Shown here: positions 6,591-13,869 of the stretch, in pieces
How positions within the stretch are numbered: the stretch's first letter is position 1
Layout of the letters: every line of letters begins with the position of its first letter
DNA from: an uncultured Collinsella sp.
GTDB lineage: Bacteria; Actinomycetota; Coriobacteriia; Coriobacteriales; Coriobacteriaceae
Reading direction: 5' to 3'
Assembly (NCBI GenBank): GCA_900545555.1
Contig: UQZI01000040.1
Span: 1-18,176 of the forward strand
Length of the DNA stretch: 18,176 nucleotides
Notes under the pieces: model-generated
Seen by the model: the letters and a program-made list of their open reading frames with translations, nothing else
What the model was told of the DNA's origin: nothing
Database searches by the model: none
Translations under genes and position numbers: made by a program

Positions 6591-6839
6591 ATGCATGATG
6601 TTGGAATGAACATGAGCCAGCTTGCCATGAGCGTCAAGCAGGTCGACGACACCATCGAGCTCGCTCACGAGTGGAGCCATCAGTTGCTGCATGCGACCGA
6701 GAATTTTGACATGGAGCGCATCGGCGCCAAGCTCGAGGCAGCCATGGCCGCGCTGCACGAGGCCCACGACGCACTCGAGGGCTACGAAGAGGCCATCGAG
6801 GCCGACCACAACTCCGTCGGCTCCGTGAAGCTGGTGTAA
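6591..6839 (+). CDS. Small helical protein of unknown function in the nikR operon
   Basis: An 82-residue protein that I do not recognise. It is almost entirely predicted alpha-helix with regular heptad-like Leu/Ala/Ile spacing (for example AMSVKQVDDTIELAHEWSHQLL and LEAAMAALHEAHDALEGYEEAI). It is acidic and fairly rich in histidine (positions 2, 25, 29, 33, 55, 58 and 73), and has no cysteine, no signal peptide and no membrane segment. The start has AAGGAG 7 bases upstream. The stop is one base before the GTG of nikR, so the two are co-expressed. Context suggests a link to nickel handling or hydrogenase maturation, but it is not HypA: the CxxC zinc motifs are absent. The function is open. Confidence 0.75.
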   Translation: MHDVGMNMSQLAMSVKQVDDTIELAHEWSHQLLHATENFDMERIGAKLEAAMAALHEAHDALEGYEEAIEADHNSVGSVKLV

Positions 6840-6840
6840 C

Positions 6841-7353
6841 GTGGCCGAACACGAGCACGGCTGCGGGTACGAGCACGAGCATCCGCACGGGGCGGACGGT
6901 GACGCAGGCTGCCACTGTAGTGGCTCCGGCTCCGAGCTGGTCCGCTTTTCGGTTACCGCACCGGACGACCTGCTGCGCCGTTTTGACGAACAGATCGCGC
7001 GCCGCGGCGACGTGGCCAACCGCTCCGAGGCCGTGCGCGACCTGATTCGCGCCTCGATCGCCAAGGAGCAGATGCGCACGCCCGATGAGCATGTTATCGG
7101 GTCGCTCACCATGATCTACGACCACCATACCGGCGACCTGACGCGCCGTCTGGACGAAGTGCAGCACGACTACACCGACGAGATCGTATCGACCATGCAC
7201 GTGCATCTGGATCACCACAACTGCTTAGAGATTCTGGCGCTCAAGGGTCGCGGCGAGCGCGTCTACGAACTAGCCGACCGCCTGCTGGGCCTGCGTGGCG
7301 TTAAGCACGGTGAGCTCACGTGCGCCGCCACCAAGCAGAGCCTGGGGCTGTAG
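6841..7353 (+). CDS. nikR: Nickel-responsive regulator NikR with His/Cys-rich N-terminal tail
   Basis: A ribbon-helix-helix repressor that binds Ni(II) and shuts off nickel uptake genes (family knowledge). It has 170 residues. Residues 33-75 form the RHH domain (LVRFSVTAPDDLLRRFDEQI, then NRSEAVRDLIR). The C-terminal ACT-like domain keeps all four high-affinity nickel ligands, aligned to E. coli H76, H87, H89 and C95: His109, His120, His122 and Cys128 in MHVHLDHHNCLEI. Unusually, about 30 residues precede the RHH domain with seven His and Cys-containing pairs (HEHGCGYEHEHPHG, then CHCSG). The start is GTG at 6841, one base after the previous stop; the ribosome site is weak, so coupling to the upstream gene is likely. 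A later start would remove the tail. Confidence 0.93.
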   Translation: MAEHEHGCGYEHEHPHGADGDAGCHCSGSGSELVRFSVTAPDDLLRRFDEQIARRGDVANRSEAVRDLIRASIAKEQMRTPDEHVIGSLTMIYDHHTGDLTRRLDEVQHDYTDEIVSTMHVHLDHHNCLEILALKGRGERVYELADRLLGLRGVKHGELTCAATKQSLGL

Positions 7354-7395
7354 CGCACCTGTCCCTATTTGGTCGGTTTTGATGAGGGGTGTCGC

Positions 7396-9852
7396 ATGCG
7401 ACATGTGCATATTCATGTGACGGGCATTGTGCAGGGCGTTGGCATGCGGCCGTTTGTGTATCGCGAGGCCATGGCGCATGGCATTTGCGGATGGGTGCTC
7501 AACGCGGGCGACGGCGTGCATATCGAGGCGCACGCTCCGGCCGATGCGCTCGATGCTTTTGTTGCCGCGCTTTCTGCGCATGCGCCTGCGGCAGCCCGCG
7601 TAGAATATGTCGAGGTTGTGGACCTGGCAGCCCACGGTTGGGATACCGCCAATGAACAGGGTTTTCGCATCGTAGCATCGCAGGACCAGACCGCGCACAC
7701 GACGCTCGTCTCACCCGATATCGCCACCTGCGATGATTGTCTGCGCGAGTTGTTCGACCCCGCCGATCGGCGCTATCACTACCCTTTTATCAACTGTACC
7801 AACTGCGGACCGCGCTTTACCATCATCCGGTCGCTGCCTTATGACCGAGCGGCCACGTCGATGAATTGTTTTCCCATGTGTCCTGAGTGTGCCGCGGAGT
7901 ATGCCGACCCACTCGACCGGCGTTTTCACGCGCAGCCCGATGCCTGCTTTGATTGCGGGCCGCATATCACGTGGCGCGAAGCGAGCGTGGGCGGTGAGCC
8001 GGGCGAAGCCGCCGCGTTGCCGGCCGTCGGCACCACGCGCGAGACCAGCGACGCCATTATCGACCGCTGTGTTGAGCTGCTGGCCGGTGGCGGTATCGTC
8101 GCCATCAAGGGTCTGGGCGGATTTCACTTGGCATGCGACGCTTCCAACGAGCAGGCGGTAGCCGAGCTTCGCCGCCGCAAACGCCGCAGCAACAAACCGC
8201 TTGCCGTTATGGTACGCGACCTTGCCGACGCTGAACGCCTGTGCCATGTCAACGACGTTGCACGCGGCTTGCTGGCCGGCAGCATTCGCCCCATTGTGCT
8301 GCTGCGCCGACGTGCTGCTTGCGAGAGCGGCGGCTCCCCCGACGCCCTCGCGCTCGCGCCGTCCGTCGCGCACGACCTTCCAGAGCTCGGTGTTATGCTC
8401 CCCTACACCCCGCTTCAGCATCTGTTGCTTGCCGCGGCAGAAGCCCGCGGTATGCACGCGCTCGTCATGACCAGCGGAAACCTGAGCGAGGAACCTATCG
8501 AGACCGACGATGCCCTTGCATGGGAACATCTTGTTGCCGCTGGCATCGCCGACGCGCTACTTGGCAACGACCGTGCGATTCTCTCACGCTACGACGACTC
8601 CGTGGTACGCGTGGTCGATGGCGCCGCCATGCCTGTGCGTCGCGCACGCGGATATGCGCCGCAGCCGTTAGCGCTGCCGGCGCTCGACGGCACTGCACCC
8701 TGCGTGCTCGCCTGCGGGCCGCAGCAAAAAGCTACGATCGCGCTCACGCGCGAGGACGCCGACGGCCATGTGGCCTGTTTTGTGTCGCAGCATATCGGCG
8801 ATGTCGAAAACGGCGCGGCCTTCGATGCCTGGAGCGCCGCCCGCGCACGTCTAGAAAACCTCTTTGACCTGACGCCTGCCGCCCTGGCATGCGACATGCA
8901 TCCCAACTATCTATCGAGCCAGTGGGCGCGTGAGCGGGCACGGGAGCACAGTCTGCCGCTAATCGAAATCCAACATCATCATGCGCACATCGCGAGCGTA
9001 ATGGCAGAGGCGATTGTCGCTGGCCGGCTTGCGCCCGATGCGCGCGTCCTCGGTATTGCCTTTGATGGTACGGGTGCCGGCACCGACGGCACCATATGGG
9101 GCGGTGAGTTTCTTATCGCCGGCCTTGCCGATTTTGAACGCGCCGCGCACCTGCGCACCTGGGCGCTGCCAGGCGGAGCCGCATCCGTGCGCGATGCCCG
9201 GCGCAATGCCTTTGCCCTGCTGAGCGAGCTCGGCCTGCTCGAGCATCCGGGTGCCGCGGGGCTATTGGGCACCCTCGACGAGCAAACACGCAGCGTGACA
9301 GCCACCATGATCGAGCGCGGCATCAACAGCCCGCGTACCAGCAGCATGGGGCGTCTCTTTGATGCCGCGGCGGCAATTCTGGGCATCTGCGACAAGGCAA
9401 CCTACGAGGGCGAGCCCGCCATCGAACTCGAAGCCGCCGCCTGGCCCGCGCTCGGCGGTAAGACCGTTCGTCTCGACGGCAATCATGCAGGCGTATTCAC
9501 GTCTGCCGACGACTCCCCCATCTTGGACCCCCAACCGCTCATCGAATCTCTTCTGAATGGAATTGAGGCAGGCACGCCGGCCGACAGGCTCGCCCTCGAG
9601 TTTCACATCGCCATTACGCACGCTACGACCCACATCGCGTGCGAGATCTGCAATCGCGAAAACCTCGATACCGTCGCGCTCTCGGGCGGTGTGTTCATGA
9701 ACCGGCTTTTGCTTCAGCTCCTTACCCACGAACTCAAAGACGCCGGTCTTGCCGTCTTGGTCCCCCATACTGTGCCCGTCAACGACGGCTGCATCGCCTA
9801 CGGTCAGGCCGCCATCGCTCGCGCTCGCCTCGCGCAGACAGCATCGCGATAG
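7396..9852 (+). CDS. hypF: Carbamoyltransferase HypF
   Basis: Transfers the carbamoyl group of carbamoyl phosphate, as carbamoyl-adenylate, to the C-terminal cysteine of HypE; this is the source of the cyanide ligands of [NiFe] hydrogenase. It has 818 residues, with all family domains in order. An acylphosphatase domain (1-90) has VQGVGMRPFV with Arg18 and Asn36. Two zinc-finger motifs follow (CDDC...CTNC, then CPEC...CFDC, around 105-190). A YrdC-like ATP-binding domain (GGGIVAIKGLGGFHLACDA, KRRSNKPLAVMVRD) follows. A Kae1-like domain has HHAHIASVMAE, GIAFDGTGAGTDGTIWGGEF, LSGGVFMNRLLLQLL and NDGCIAYGQA. The ATG at 7396 has GAGGGG six bases upstream; a TTG at 7369 would lengthen it but lacks such a site. 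It lies 42 bases after nikR. Confidence 0.97.
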   Translation: MRHVHIHVTGIVQGVGMRPFVYREAMAHGICGWVLNAGDGVHIEAHAPADALDAFVAALSAHAPAAARVEYVEVVDLAAHGWDTANEQGFRIVASQDQTAHTTLVSPDIATCDDCLRELFDPADRRYHYPFINCTNCGPRFTIIRSLPYDRAATSMNCFPMCPECAAEYADPLDRRFHAQPDACFDCGPHITWREASVGGEPGEAAALPAVGTTRETSDAIIDRCVELLAGGGIVAIKGLGGFHLACDASNEQAVAELRRRKRRSNKPLAVMVRDLADAERLCHVNDVARGLLAGSIRPIVLLRRRAACESGGSPDALALAPSVAHDLPELGVMLPYTPLQHLLLAAAEARGMHALVMTSGNLSEEPIETDDALAWEHLVAAGIADALLGNDRAILSRYDDSVVRVVDGAAMPVRRARGYAPQPLALPALDGTAPCVLACGPQQKATIALTREDADGHVACFVSQHIGDVENGAAFDAWSAARARLENLFDLTPAALACDMHPNYLSSQWARERAREHSLPLIEIQHHHAHIASVMAEAIVAGRLAPDARVLGIAFDGTGAGTDGTIWGGEFLIAGLADFERAAHLRTWALPGGAASVRDARRNAFALLSELGLLEHPGAAGLLGTLDEQTRSVTATMIERGINSPRTSSMGRLFDAAAAILGICDKATYEGEPAIELEAAAWPALGGKTVRLDGNHAGVFTSADDSPILDPQPLIESLLNGIEAGTPADRLALEFHIAITHATTHIACEICNRENLDTVALSGGVFMNRLLLQLLTHELKDAGLAVLVPHTVPVNDGCIAYGQAAIARARLAQTASR

Positions 9853-9898
9853 GCGTTTTGCCAGCCTGCGCGCCGCCGTCTCACAGGTGTAACGCGTT

Positions 9899-9927
9899 TG
9901 CTCGTGACTCCCGCGAGCGCTACCATC
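9899..9927 (+). promoter_or_regulatory. Weak candidate promoter before hypC
   Basis: TTGCTC and TACCAT are spaced by 17 bases in the 130-bp gap between hypF and hypC. The matches to consensus are three and four of six, so hypC may equally be transcribed from the upstream genes. Confidence 0.2.
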
Positions 9928-9982
9928 AACTGATGGGTAATTAGGCGCCTATCCAGCGCAAAACGTATAAAAGGGGAACATT

Positions 9983-10243
9983 ATGTGCCTTGCCGTTCCC
10001 GGTAAAGTGGTCAAACGCGACGACGACCTTAAGGCGACCGTCGACATGATGGGCATCGAGCGCCCCATTTCGCTGCGCCTCGTGCCGACGGCACAGGTAG
10101 GCGACTATATTCTCGTGCACGCCGGCTTTGGCATTCAGATTGTCGACGAGCAGGAAGCCCAAGAGACACTCGAGCTCGTCAATACCATGACCGAGCTGGC
10201 CGAAGAGGACCAACTCGCCACCAACCCGGCCGAGGCATACTAG
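9983..10243 (+). CDS. hypC: Hydrogenase maturation chaperone HypC
   Basis: A small chaperone that, with HypD, holds the iron while its CN and CO ligands are added, then delivers it to the hydrogenase large subunit. It has 86 residues. The N-terminus is the family signature MCLAVPGKVV, with the essential Cys2 exposed after methionine removal. An OB-like beta core (ATVDMMGIERPISLRLVP, VGDYILVHAGFGIQIVDEQEA) and a helical acidic C-terminus follow. The ATG has AAGGGG six bases upstream. Its TAG stop shares the G with the GTG start of hypD, so these two partners are translationally coupled. Confidence 0.97.
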   Translation: MCLAVPGKVVKRDDDLKATVDMMGIERPISLRLVPTAQVGDYILVHAGFGIQIVDEQEAQETLELVNTMTELAEEDQLATNPAEAY

Positions 10244-11358
10244 TGGCGGCGGCGCAGCCGGTTCGCTCCGGTATCGACTTTTCGGCATTTCGCGACCCCA
10301 AGCTGGCTCGCGAGCTCATCGATCGTATTCATGAGCTTGTCGGCAACCGCAGCATCAACCTTATGGAAGTCTGCGGTACGCATACCGTGAGCATCGGTCG
10401 CTATGGCTTTCGCTCCATTATGCCTGCCGGGCTCAAACTGCTGAGCGGTCCGGGTTGCCCCGTCTGTGTTACCGCCAACCGCGATATCGACCATGCAATC
10501 GCGCTCGCCAAGATGGACGGCGCCATCATCACCACCTTTGGCGACATGATGCGCGTGCCCGGGTCGTCTACCTCGCTCGCCGCGCAAAAGGCGGCGGGGC
10601 GCGATATTCGCATTGTGTACTCCCCGCTCGATGCACTCGATATCGCCGAACACAACCCCGATCGCCCGGTCATCTTTATGGGCGTCGGCTTTGAGACCAC
10701 GACGCCCACCATCGCCGCCGCCATTTTGGAGGCCGATGCACGCGGACTCCAGAACTTCTCGGTCTATTGCGCCCACAAGACCACGCCGCCGGCGCTGCGC
10801 GCCATCGCCAACGATCCCGAGACCACTATCGACGGCTTTATCCTTCCGGGACACGTCGCTACCATCACGGGCCTGGCACCCTTTGGGTTTTTGGTCGATG
10901 AGTTCGAGACCCCCGGCGTAGTCACCGGGTTTGAGCCGGTCGATATCCTGCAAGGTATCTGCATGCTGGTCCAGATGGTTGTCGAGAAAAGGCCGGCGAT
11001 CGACAACGCCTACCGCCGTGGCGTCAACGCTGACGGCAACCCCGTAGCGCGCCAGCTGGTCGAGCAGGTATTTGAGCCGTGCGACACCACGTGGCGCGGA
11101 CTGGGACCGATTGCCAACTCGGGTCTTTCCATCCGGCCCAAATTCGCGCGCTTTGATGCCGGCGCCCGCTTTGACGTACCCATTGAACCGACGGTCGAAC
11201 CACGCGGGTGCCGCTGCGGCGACGTGCTGCGCGGCGCCATCACGCCGAGCGACTGCCCGCTGTTCGGCCACGCATGTACGCCCGAACATCCCGTCGGACC
11301 GTGCATGGTGAGCTCCGAGGGCAGCTGTGCAGCATATTTCCGCTACCGAGGCTGTTAG
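10243..11358 (+). CDS. hypD: Hydrogenase maturation protein HypD
   Basis: A [4Fe-4S] protein that forms the HypCD complex and reductively assembles the Fe(CN)2CO unit. It has 371 residues. Motifs are MEVCGTHTVSIGRYG with Cys44, LLSGPGCPVCVT with Cys72 and Cys75, GVGFETTTPTIA, LPGHVATITG, and a cysteine-rich end (RGCRCGDVL, SDCPLFGHAC, GPCMVSSEGSCAAYFRY) that contains the iron-sulfur cluster ligands. The GTG start overlaps the hypC stop by one base. A strong hairpin begins three bases after its stop, and a larger repeat element separates it from hypE. Confidence 0.97.
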   Translation: MAAAQPVRSGIDFSAFRDPKLARELIDRIHELVGNRSINLMEVCGTHTVSIGRYGFRSIMPAGLKLLSGPGCPVCVTANRDIDHAIALAKMDGAIITTFGDMMRVPGSSTSLAAQKAAGRDIRIVYSPLDALDIAEHNPDRPVIFMGVGFETTTPTIAAAILEADARGLQNFSVYCAHKTTPPALRAIANDPETTIDGFILPGHVATITGLAPFGFLVDEFETPGVVTGFEPVDILQGICMLVQMVVEKRPAIDNAYRRGVNADGNPVARQLVEQVFEPCDTTWRGLGPIANSGLSIRPKFARFDAGARFDVPIEPTVEPRGCRCGDVLRGAITPSDCPLFGHACTPEHPVGPCMVSSEGSCAAYFRYRGC

Positions 11359-11360
11359 GT

Positions 11361-11384
11361 TCCGCCGTTCTAACGAACGGCGGA
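11361..11384 (+). terminator. Hairpin directly after hypD
   Basis: A perfect 10-bp stem, TCCGCCGTTC (11361-11370) against GAACGGCGGA (11375-11384), with a four-base loop TAAC, starts three bases after the hypD stop. No T-run follows, so it is probably an mRNA-stabilising or partial-termination hairpin rather than a full terminator. Confidence 0.35.
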
Positions 11385-11398
11385 CCGGTCGACGCTGC

Positions 11399-11496
11399 GC
11401 GCCATTCAGGCGAGCGATTTGCCTTTCAATCGTCGGCTGCGGGCAAAAGCCCAGCAGCCTCCTCTTTCAAGGCAACTCACTTCGCCTGAATGGCGC
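11399..11496. repeat. 98-bp nested inverted-repeat element between hypD and hypE
   Basis: Terminal 15-bp arms GCGCCATTCAGGCGA (11399-11413) and their exact complement (11482-11496) enclose an inner pair TTGCCTT (11419-11425)/AAGGCAA (11469-11475). Inside that lies a central hairpin GGCTGCGGGC (11435-11444)-AAAA-GCCC-A-GCAGCC (11449-11459), with one bulged A. The whole can fold as one long interrupted stem. Alternative pairings exist (CGATT/AATCG at 11415-11419 and 11428-11432; GCGAGCG 11410-11416 with CGCTCGC 11494-11500). It has no gene on the plus strand. It may be a small non-autonomous element (MITE or REP-like) or a structured RNA in the hyp transcript. Confidence 0.55.
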
Positions 11497-11569
11497 TCGC
11501 TGACTTTTACTTAACATCGATTCTGCCACACTCAGCTATTGCCGACCCCCCACGATTGGAGTTTTCGAT

Positions 11570-12604
11570 ATGTCCCGTACTGCCACCGATAGCACTGTCC
11601 TGTTGGGCCACGGCTCTGGCGGCCAGATGATGAAACGCATTATCGATGAGGTCTTTTTGGATGCCTTTGGGTCGCCCGAACTGCTCGAGGGCAACGATGC
11701 CGGCGTCGCTGCGCTGCCCGCGAGCGGGCGCATCGCCATGTCGACCGACAGCTTTGTAGTCTCGCCGCAGTTCTTCCCCGGCGGCAATATCGGCCGACTC
11801 GCCGTGTGCGGAACCGTCAACGACGTCGCGACCTCGGGCGCTAATGTGCGCTACCTCTCATGCGGCTTTATCCTCGAAGAGGGCTATCCCATGGACAAGC
11901 TGCGCCAGATTGTGCAGACCATGGCCGAAACGGCACATGAGGCAGGCGTGAAGATTATCACCGGCGACACCAAGGTGGTCGAGCGTGGCGGTGCCGACGG
12001 CGTCTACATCAATACCGCTGGCGTAGGCGAGGTGCCCGCAGGCGTGACGCTCAGCGGTGCCAACTGCCGGCCCGGCGACGTCATCCTGGTGTCGGGCACA
12101 CTCGGCGACCACGGCATCGCCATCATGAGCCAACGCGAGGGCCTGGCGTTTTCGAGCACCATCGAAAGCGATGCCGCGCCGCTCAACCACCTGATTGCCG
12201 ATGTGCTTGCCGCAGCACCCGACACACACTGCTTCCGCGACCCCACGCGCGGTGGCCTGGCCTCGACGCTTAACGAGTTTGCGCAGGCCAGCGGCGTTGC
12301 CATGGAGGTCGACGAGGATGCCGTGCCCGTGCGCCCCGACGTGCAGGCCGCCTGCGAGATGCTCGGCTACGATGTGCTGCAGGTGGCAAACGAGGGCAAG
12401 ATGGTTGCCGTCGTGCCGACCGAGCAAGCCGATGCCGCGCTGAGCGCCATGCGCGCCGCCCGCTACGGCGAGAATGCCGCCATCGTCGGTCGCGTGCTGC
12501 CACTTGCCGAGGGCGCCCGTCCCGCCGTGCGCGTACGCACCGGCTGGGGCTCGACCCGCATCCTCGACATGCTCGTGGGAGAACAGCTGCCGAGGATTTG
12601 CTAA
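11570..12604 (+). CDS. hypE: Hydrogenase maturation protein HypE
   Basis: Accepts the carbamoyl group from HypF on its C-terminal cysteine and dehydrates it with ATP to a thiocyanate, the cyanide donor. It has 344 residues and ends in the essential motif PRIC (Cys344), as the family requires. It belongs to the PurM/SelD ATP-binding fold: LLGHGSGGQMMKRII at the start, GNDAGVAALP, MSTDSFVVSPQFFPGGNIGRLAVCGTVNDVATSGA, ITGDTKVVERGGADGVYINT, GDHGIAIMSQREGL, DPTRGGLASTLNEFA and VANEGKMVAVV. The ATG at 11570 has TTGGAG eight bases upstream. It lies 211 bases from hypD, so it may have its own promoter within or after the repeat element. Confidence 0.97.
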   Translation: MSRTATDSTVLLGHGSGGQMMKRIIDEVFLDAFGSPELLEGNDAGVAALPASGRIAMSTDSFVVSPQFFPGGNIGRLAVCGTVNDVATSGANVRYLSCGFILEEGYPMDKLRQIVQTMAETAHEAGVKIITGDTKVVERGGADGVYINTAGVGEVPAGVTLSGANCRPGDVILVSGTLGDHGIAIMSQREGLAFSSTIESDAAPLNHLIADVLAAAPDTHCFRDPTRGGLASTLNEFAQASGVAMEVDEDAVPVRPDVQAACEMLGYDVLQVANEGKMVAVVPTEQADAALSAMRAARYGENAAIVGRVLPLAEGARPAVRVRTGWGSTRILDMLVGEQLPRIC

Positions 12605-12709
12605 CGACAAAGGCTCAGGGCTATTAAAGATATTCAGATTCCAAACATGCCCGGCACGCATGCCCAGTATCATGGGGTGCGTTTTACAACTCAAGCGGCA
12701 GGAGCACCC

Positions 12710-13378
12710 ATGGCAGCAGCTTTTTCCCATGTGATCTTTGACCTGGACGGCACCATTCTCAACACGCTCGAGGACCTGGCGGCCGCCGGCAACCATACCT
12801 GCGAGACGCACGGCTGGCCCACGTTTGCCGTTGACGAGTACCGTTACAAGGTGGGAAACGGCATGCTCAAGCTGGTTGAGCGCTTTATGCCCGCCGAGTA
12901 CGCGGGCGACAGCCGTATGTTTGAGCAGACGCTTGCCGAGTTTAGGGCTTACTACGGCGAGCACAAGGAGGACCACACCGCACCGTACGCCGGCACGATC
13001 GAGATGCTCGACCGCCTGCGCGCCGCGGGTGTGCAGCTTGCCGTGCTCACTAACAAGGACCACGTCTCGGCCGCTCCGCTTATCGAGAAATACTTTGGTT
13101 CCGAGCGCTTTGCGCTGGTGCAGGGCCGCGTCGATGCGCTTCCTCCCAAGCCCGAGGCGCCTGTTACGCTGCATGTGATGAAAGAGCTAGGCGCCGACCC
13201 GGCAACCACACTCTATGTGGGCGATTCCAATGTCGACGTCCTGACCGGTCACAATGCCGGCCTCAAGAGCGCCGGTGTCAGCTGGGGCTTCCGCGGCCGC
13301 GCAGAGCTGGAGTCCGCCGGCGCCGACTACGTGGTGGACACCCAAGACGAGCTCTCGGCGCTGATTCTGGGCGAGTAG
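12710..13378 (+). CDS. HAD-superfamily phosphatase, phosphoglycolate-phosphatase-like
   Basis: A 222-residue haloacid-dehalogenase hydrolase. Motif I is VIFDLDGTILNT (nucleophile Asp11, acid/base Asp13), motif II LAVLTNKDH, motif III the lysine in LPPKPEAP, and motif IV YVGDSNVDVLTGHNAG. A helical cap follows motif I (about 16-80), typical of the Gph/PGP subgroup (IA). Candidate substrates are phosphoglycolate or other small phosphate esters; the family does not allow a closer call. The start at 12710 has AGGAG six bases upstream; the open frame to 12647 lacks a ribosome site. A TATCAT -10-like box lies at 12668-12673. It follows hypE by 105 bases and is probably a separate unit. Downstream lies a repeat-rich non-coding stretch. 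Confidence 0.9.
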   Translation: MAAAFSHVIFDLDGTILNTLEDLAAAGNHTCETHGWPTFAVDEYRYKVGNGMLKLVERFMPAEYAGDSRMFEQTLAEFRAYYGEHKEDHTAPYAGTIEMLDRLRAAGVQLAVLTNKDHVSAAPLIEKYFGSERFALVQGRVDALPPKPEAPVTLHVMKELGADPATTLYVGDSNVDVLTGHNAGLKSAGVSWGFRGRAELESAGADYVVDTQDELSALILGE

Positions 13379-13419
13379 CGGGGCTGTCGCTCAACACGGC
13401 TGGATAGATTCTGTCGCGC

Positions 13420-13605
13420 GGAAAGCGCATCCCGTTTTGCCGCCTTAGAATGGGATGCGCTTTCCGGTTGAGCCTTGTCGGGGAAACGGCATCCCGTTTC
13501 AGAGCAATATTCCGGGTCGCACTTTCCGCAACCCACGCCATCCGGAAACCGTGACCCGCTATTCGGCCAAATACCGGCTCGTATTTTCCCGAGCATTCGA
13601 TGCAA
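13420..13605. repeat. Three tandem 62-bp hairpin units
   Basis: Six related 19-base modules (GGAAA, five variable bases, then mostly ACCCG or TCCCG and a T-rich end) alternate in orientation. Forward copies start at 13420, 13482 and 13544, and inverted copies at 13447, 13509 and 13571, so the period is exactly 62 in both sets. Each unit is module, 8-base spacer, inverted module, 16-base spacer. Unit 1 has a perfect 15-bp core (13419-13433 with 13452-13466); units 2 and 3 have diverged, but GGAAA/TTTCC is kept in all six. No gene is encoded here. The period and modules are direct observations; their role is unknown. Confidence 0.75.
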
Positions 13606-13614
13606 CGCTGGCGC

Positions 13615-13663
13615 AAGGAGTGTCCCCAACTGCCGGCAGAAAAGGAACGTCCCCAAGTGCCGC
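13615..13663. repeat. Imperfect 22-nt direct repeat (REP-like)
   Basis: Copies at 13615-13636 and 13642-13663, period 27, share AAGGA, GTCCCCAA and TGCCG with four differences. They lie directly after the 62-bp units. The GTCCC core also occurs in the palindrome at 1918-1950. This looks like a piece of a dispersed palindromic repeat family; whether it recurs elsewhere in the genome cannot be seen here. Confidence 0.45.
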
Positions 13664-13709
13664 CCCAATGACTACCATGGCAACGCCGCAGGTAGAGGAC
13701 GGACAGCGA

Positions 13710-13809
13710 GCGGGCACCAGAGCGAACAAATTGGCATGAAAAGAGGACGGCATAGACCTTCTGGTCATGCCGTCCTCTTTGAATGACAAGTTGTCGCTCT
13801 GGTGCCCGC
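13710..13809. terminator. Very long hairpin, likely bidirectional terminator
   Basis: The outer stem GCGGGCACCAGAGCGA (13710-13725) is the exact complement of 13794-13809. The inner stem AAAGAGGACGGCAT (13740-13753) is the exact complement of 13767-13780, topped by GACC (13755-13758)/GGTC (13763-13766) around a TTCT loop. The region between outer and inner stems pairs only partly. The inner stem ends in A-runs and T-runs on opposite sides, so it works in both directions. It sits between the converging phosphatase and lipoprotein genes, as a shared terminator would. Confidence 0.7.
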
Positions 13810-13822
13810 GCAGCGTCGAGCA

Positions 13823-13850
13823 GTTACGGCGTTTGGTAAAACGCCGTAAC
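13823..13850 (-). terminator. Hairpin just downstream of the lipoprotein gene
   Basis: GTTACGGCGTTT (13823-13834) and AAACGCCGTAAC (13839-13850) form a perfect 12-bp stem with a four-base loop, 19 bases past the lipoprotein stop. There is no T-run after the stem on the minus strand, so it may stabilise the message end or act together with the longer hairpin beyond it. Confidence 0.4.
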
Positions 13851-13869
13851 AAACTACCGCGTAACTCCC

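Noticed and set aside
11414..11490. A 24-codon minus-strand frame starting GTG within the hypD-hypE element
   Set aside because: It is produced by the palindromic repeat, has no spaced ribosome site and no similarity I recognise.
11858..13174. A 438-codon minus-strand open frame opposite hypE and the HAD phosphatase
   Set aside because: It spans two well-supported plus-strand genes and their gap, and has no family motif.
13420..13663. The regular repeats, considered as a CRISPR array
   Set aside because: The repeats alternate in orientation, are strongly diverged, have 8- and 16-base spacers and no cas genes nearby.
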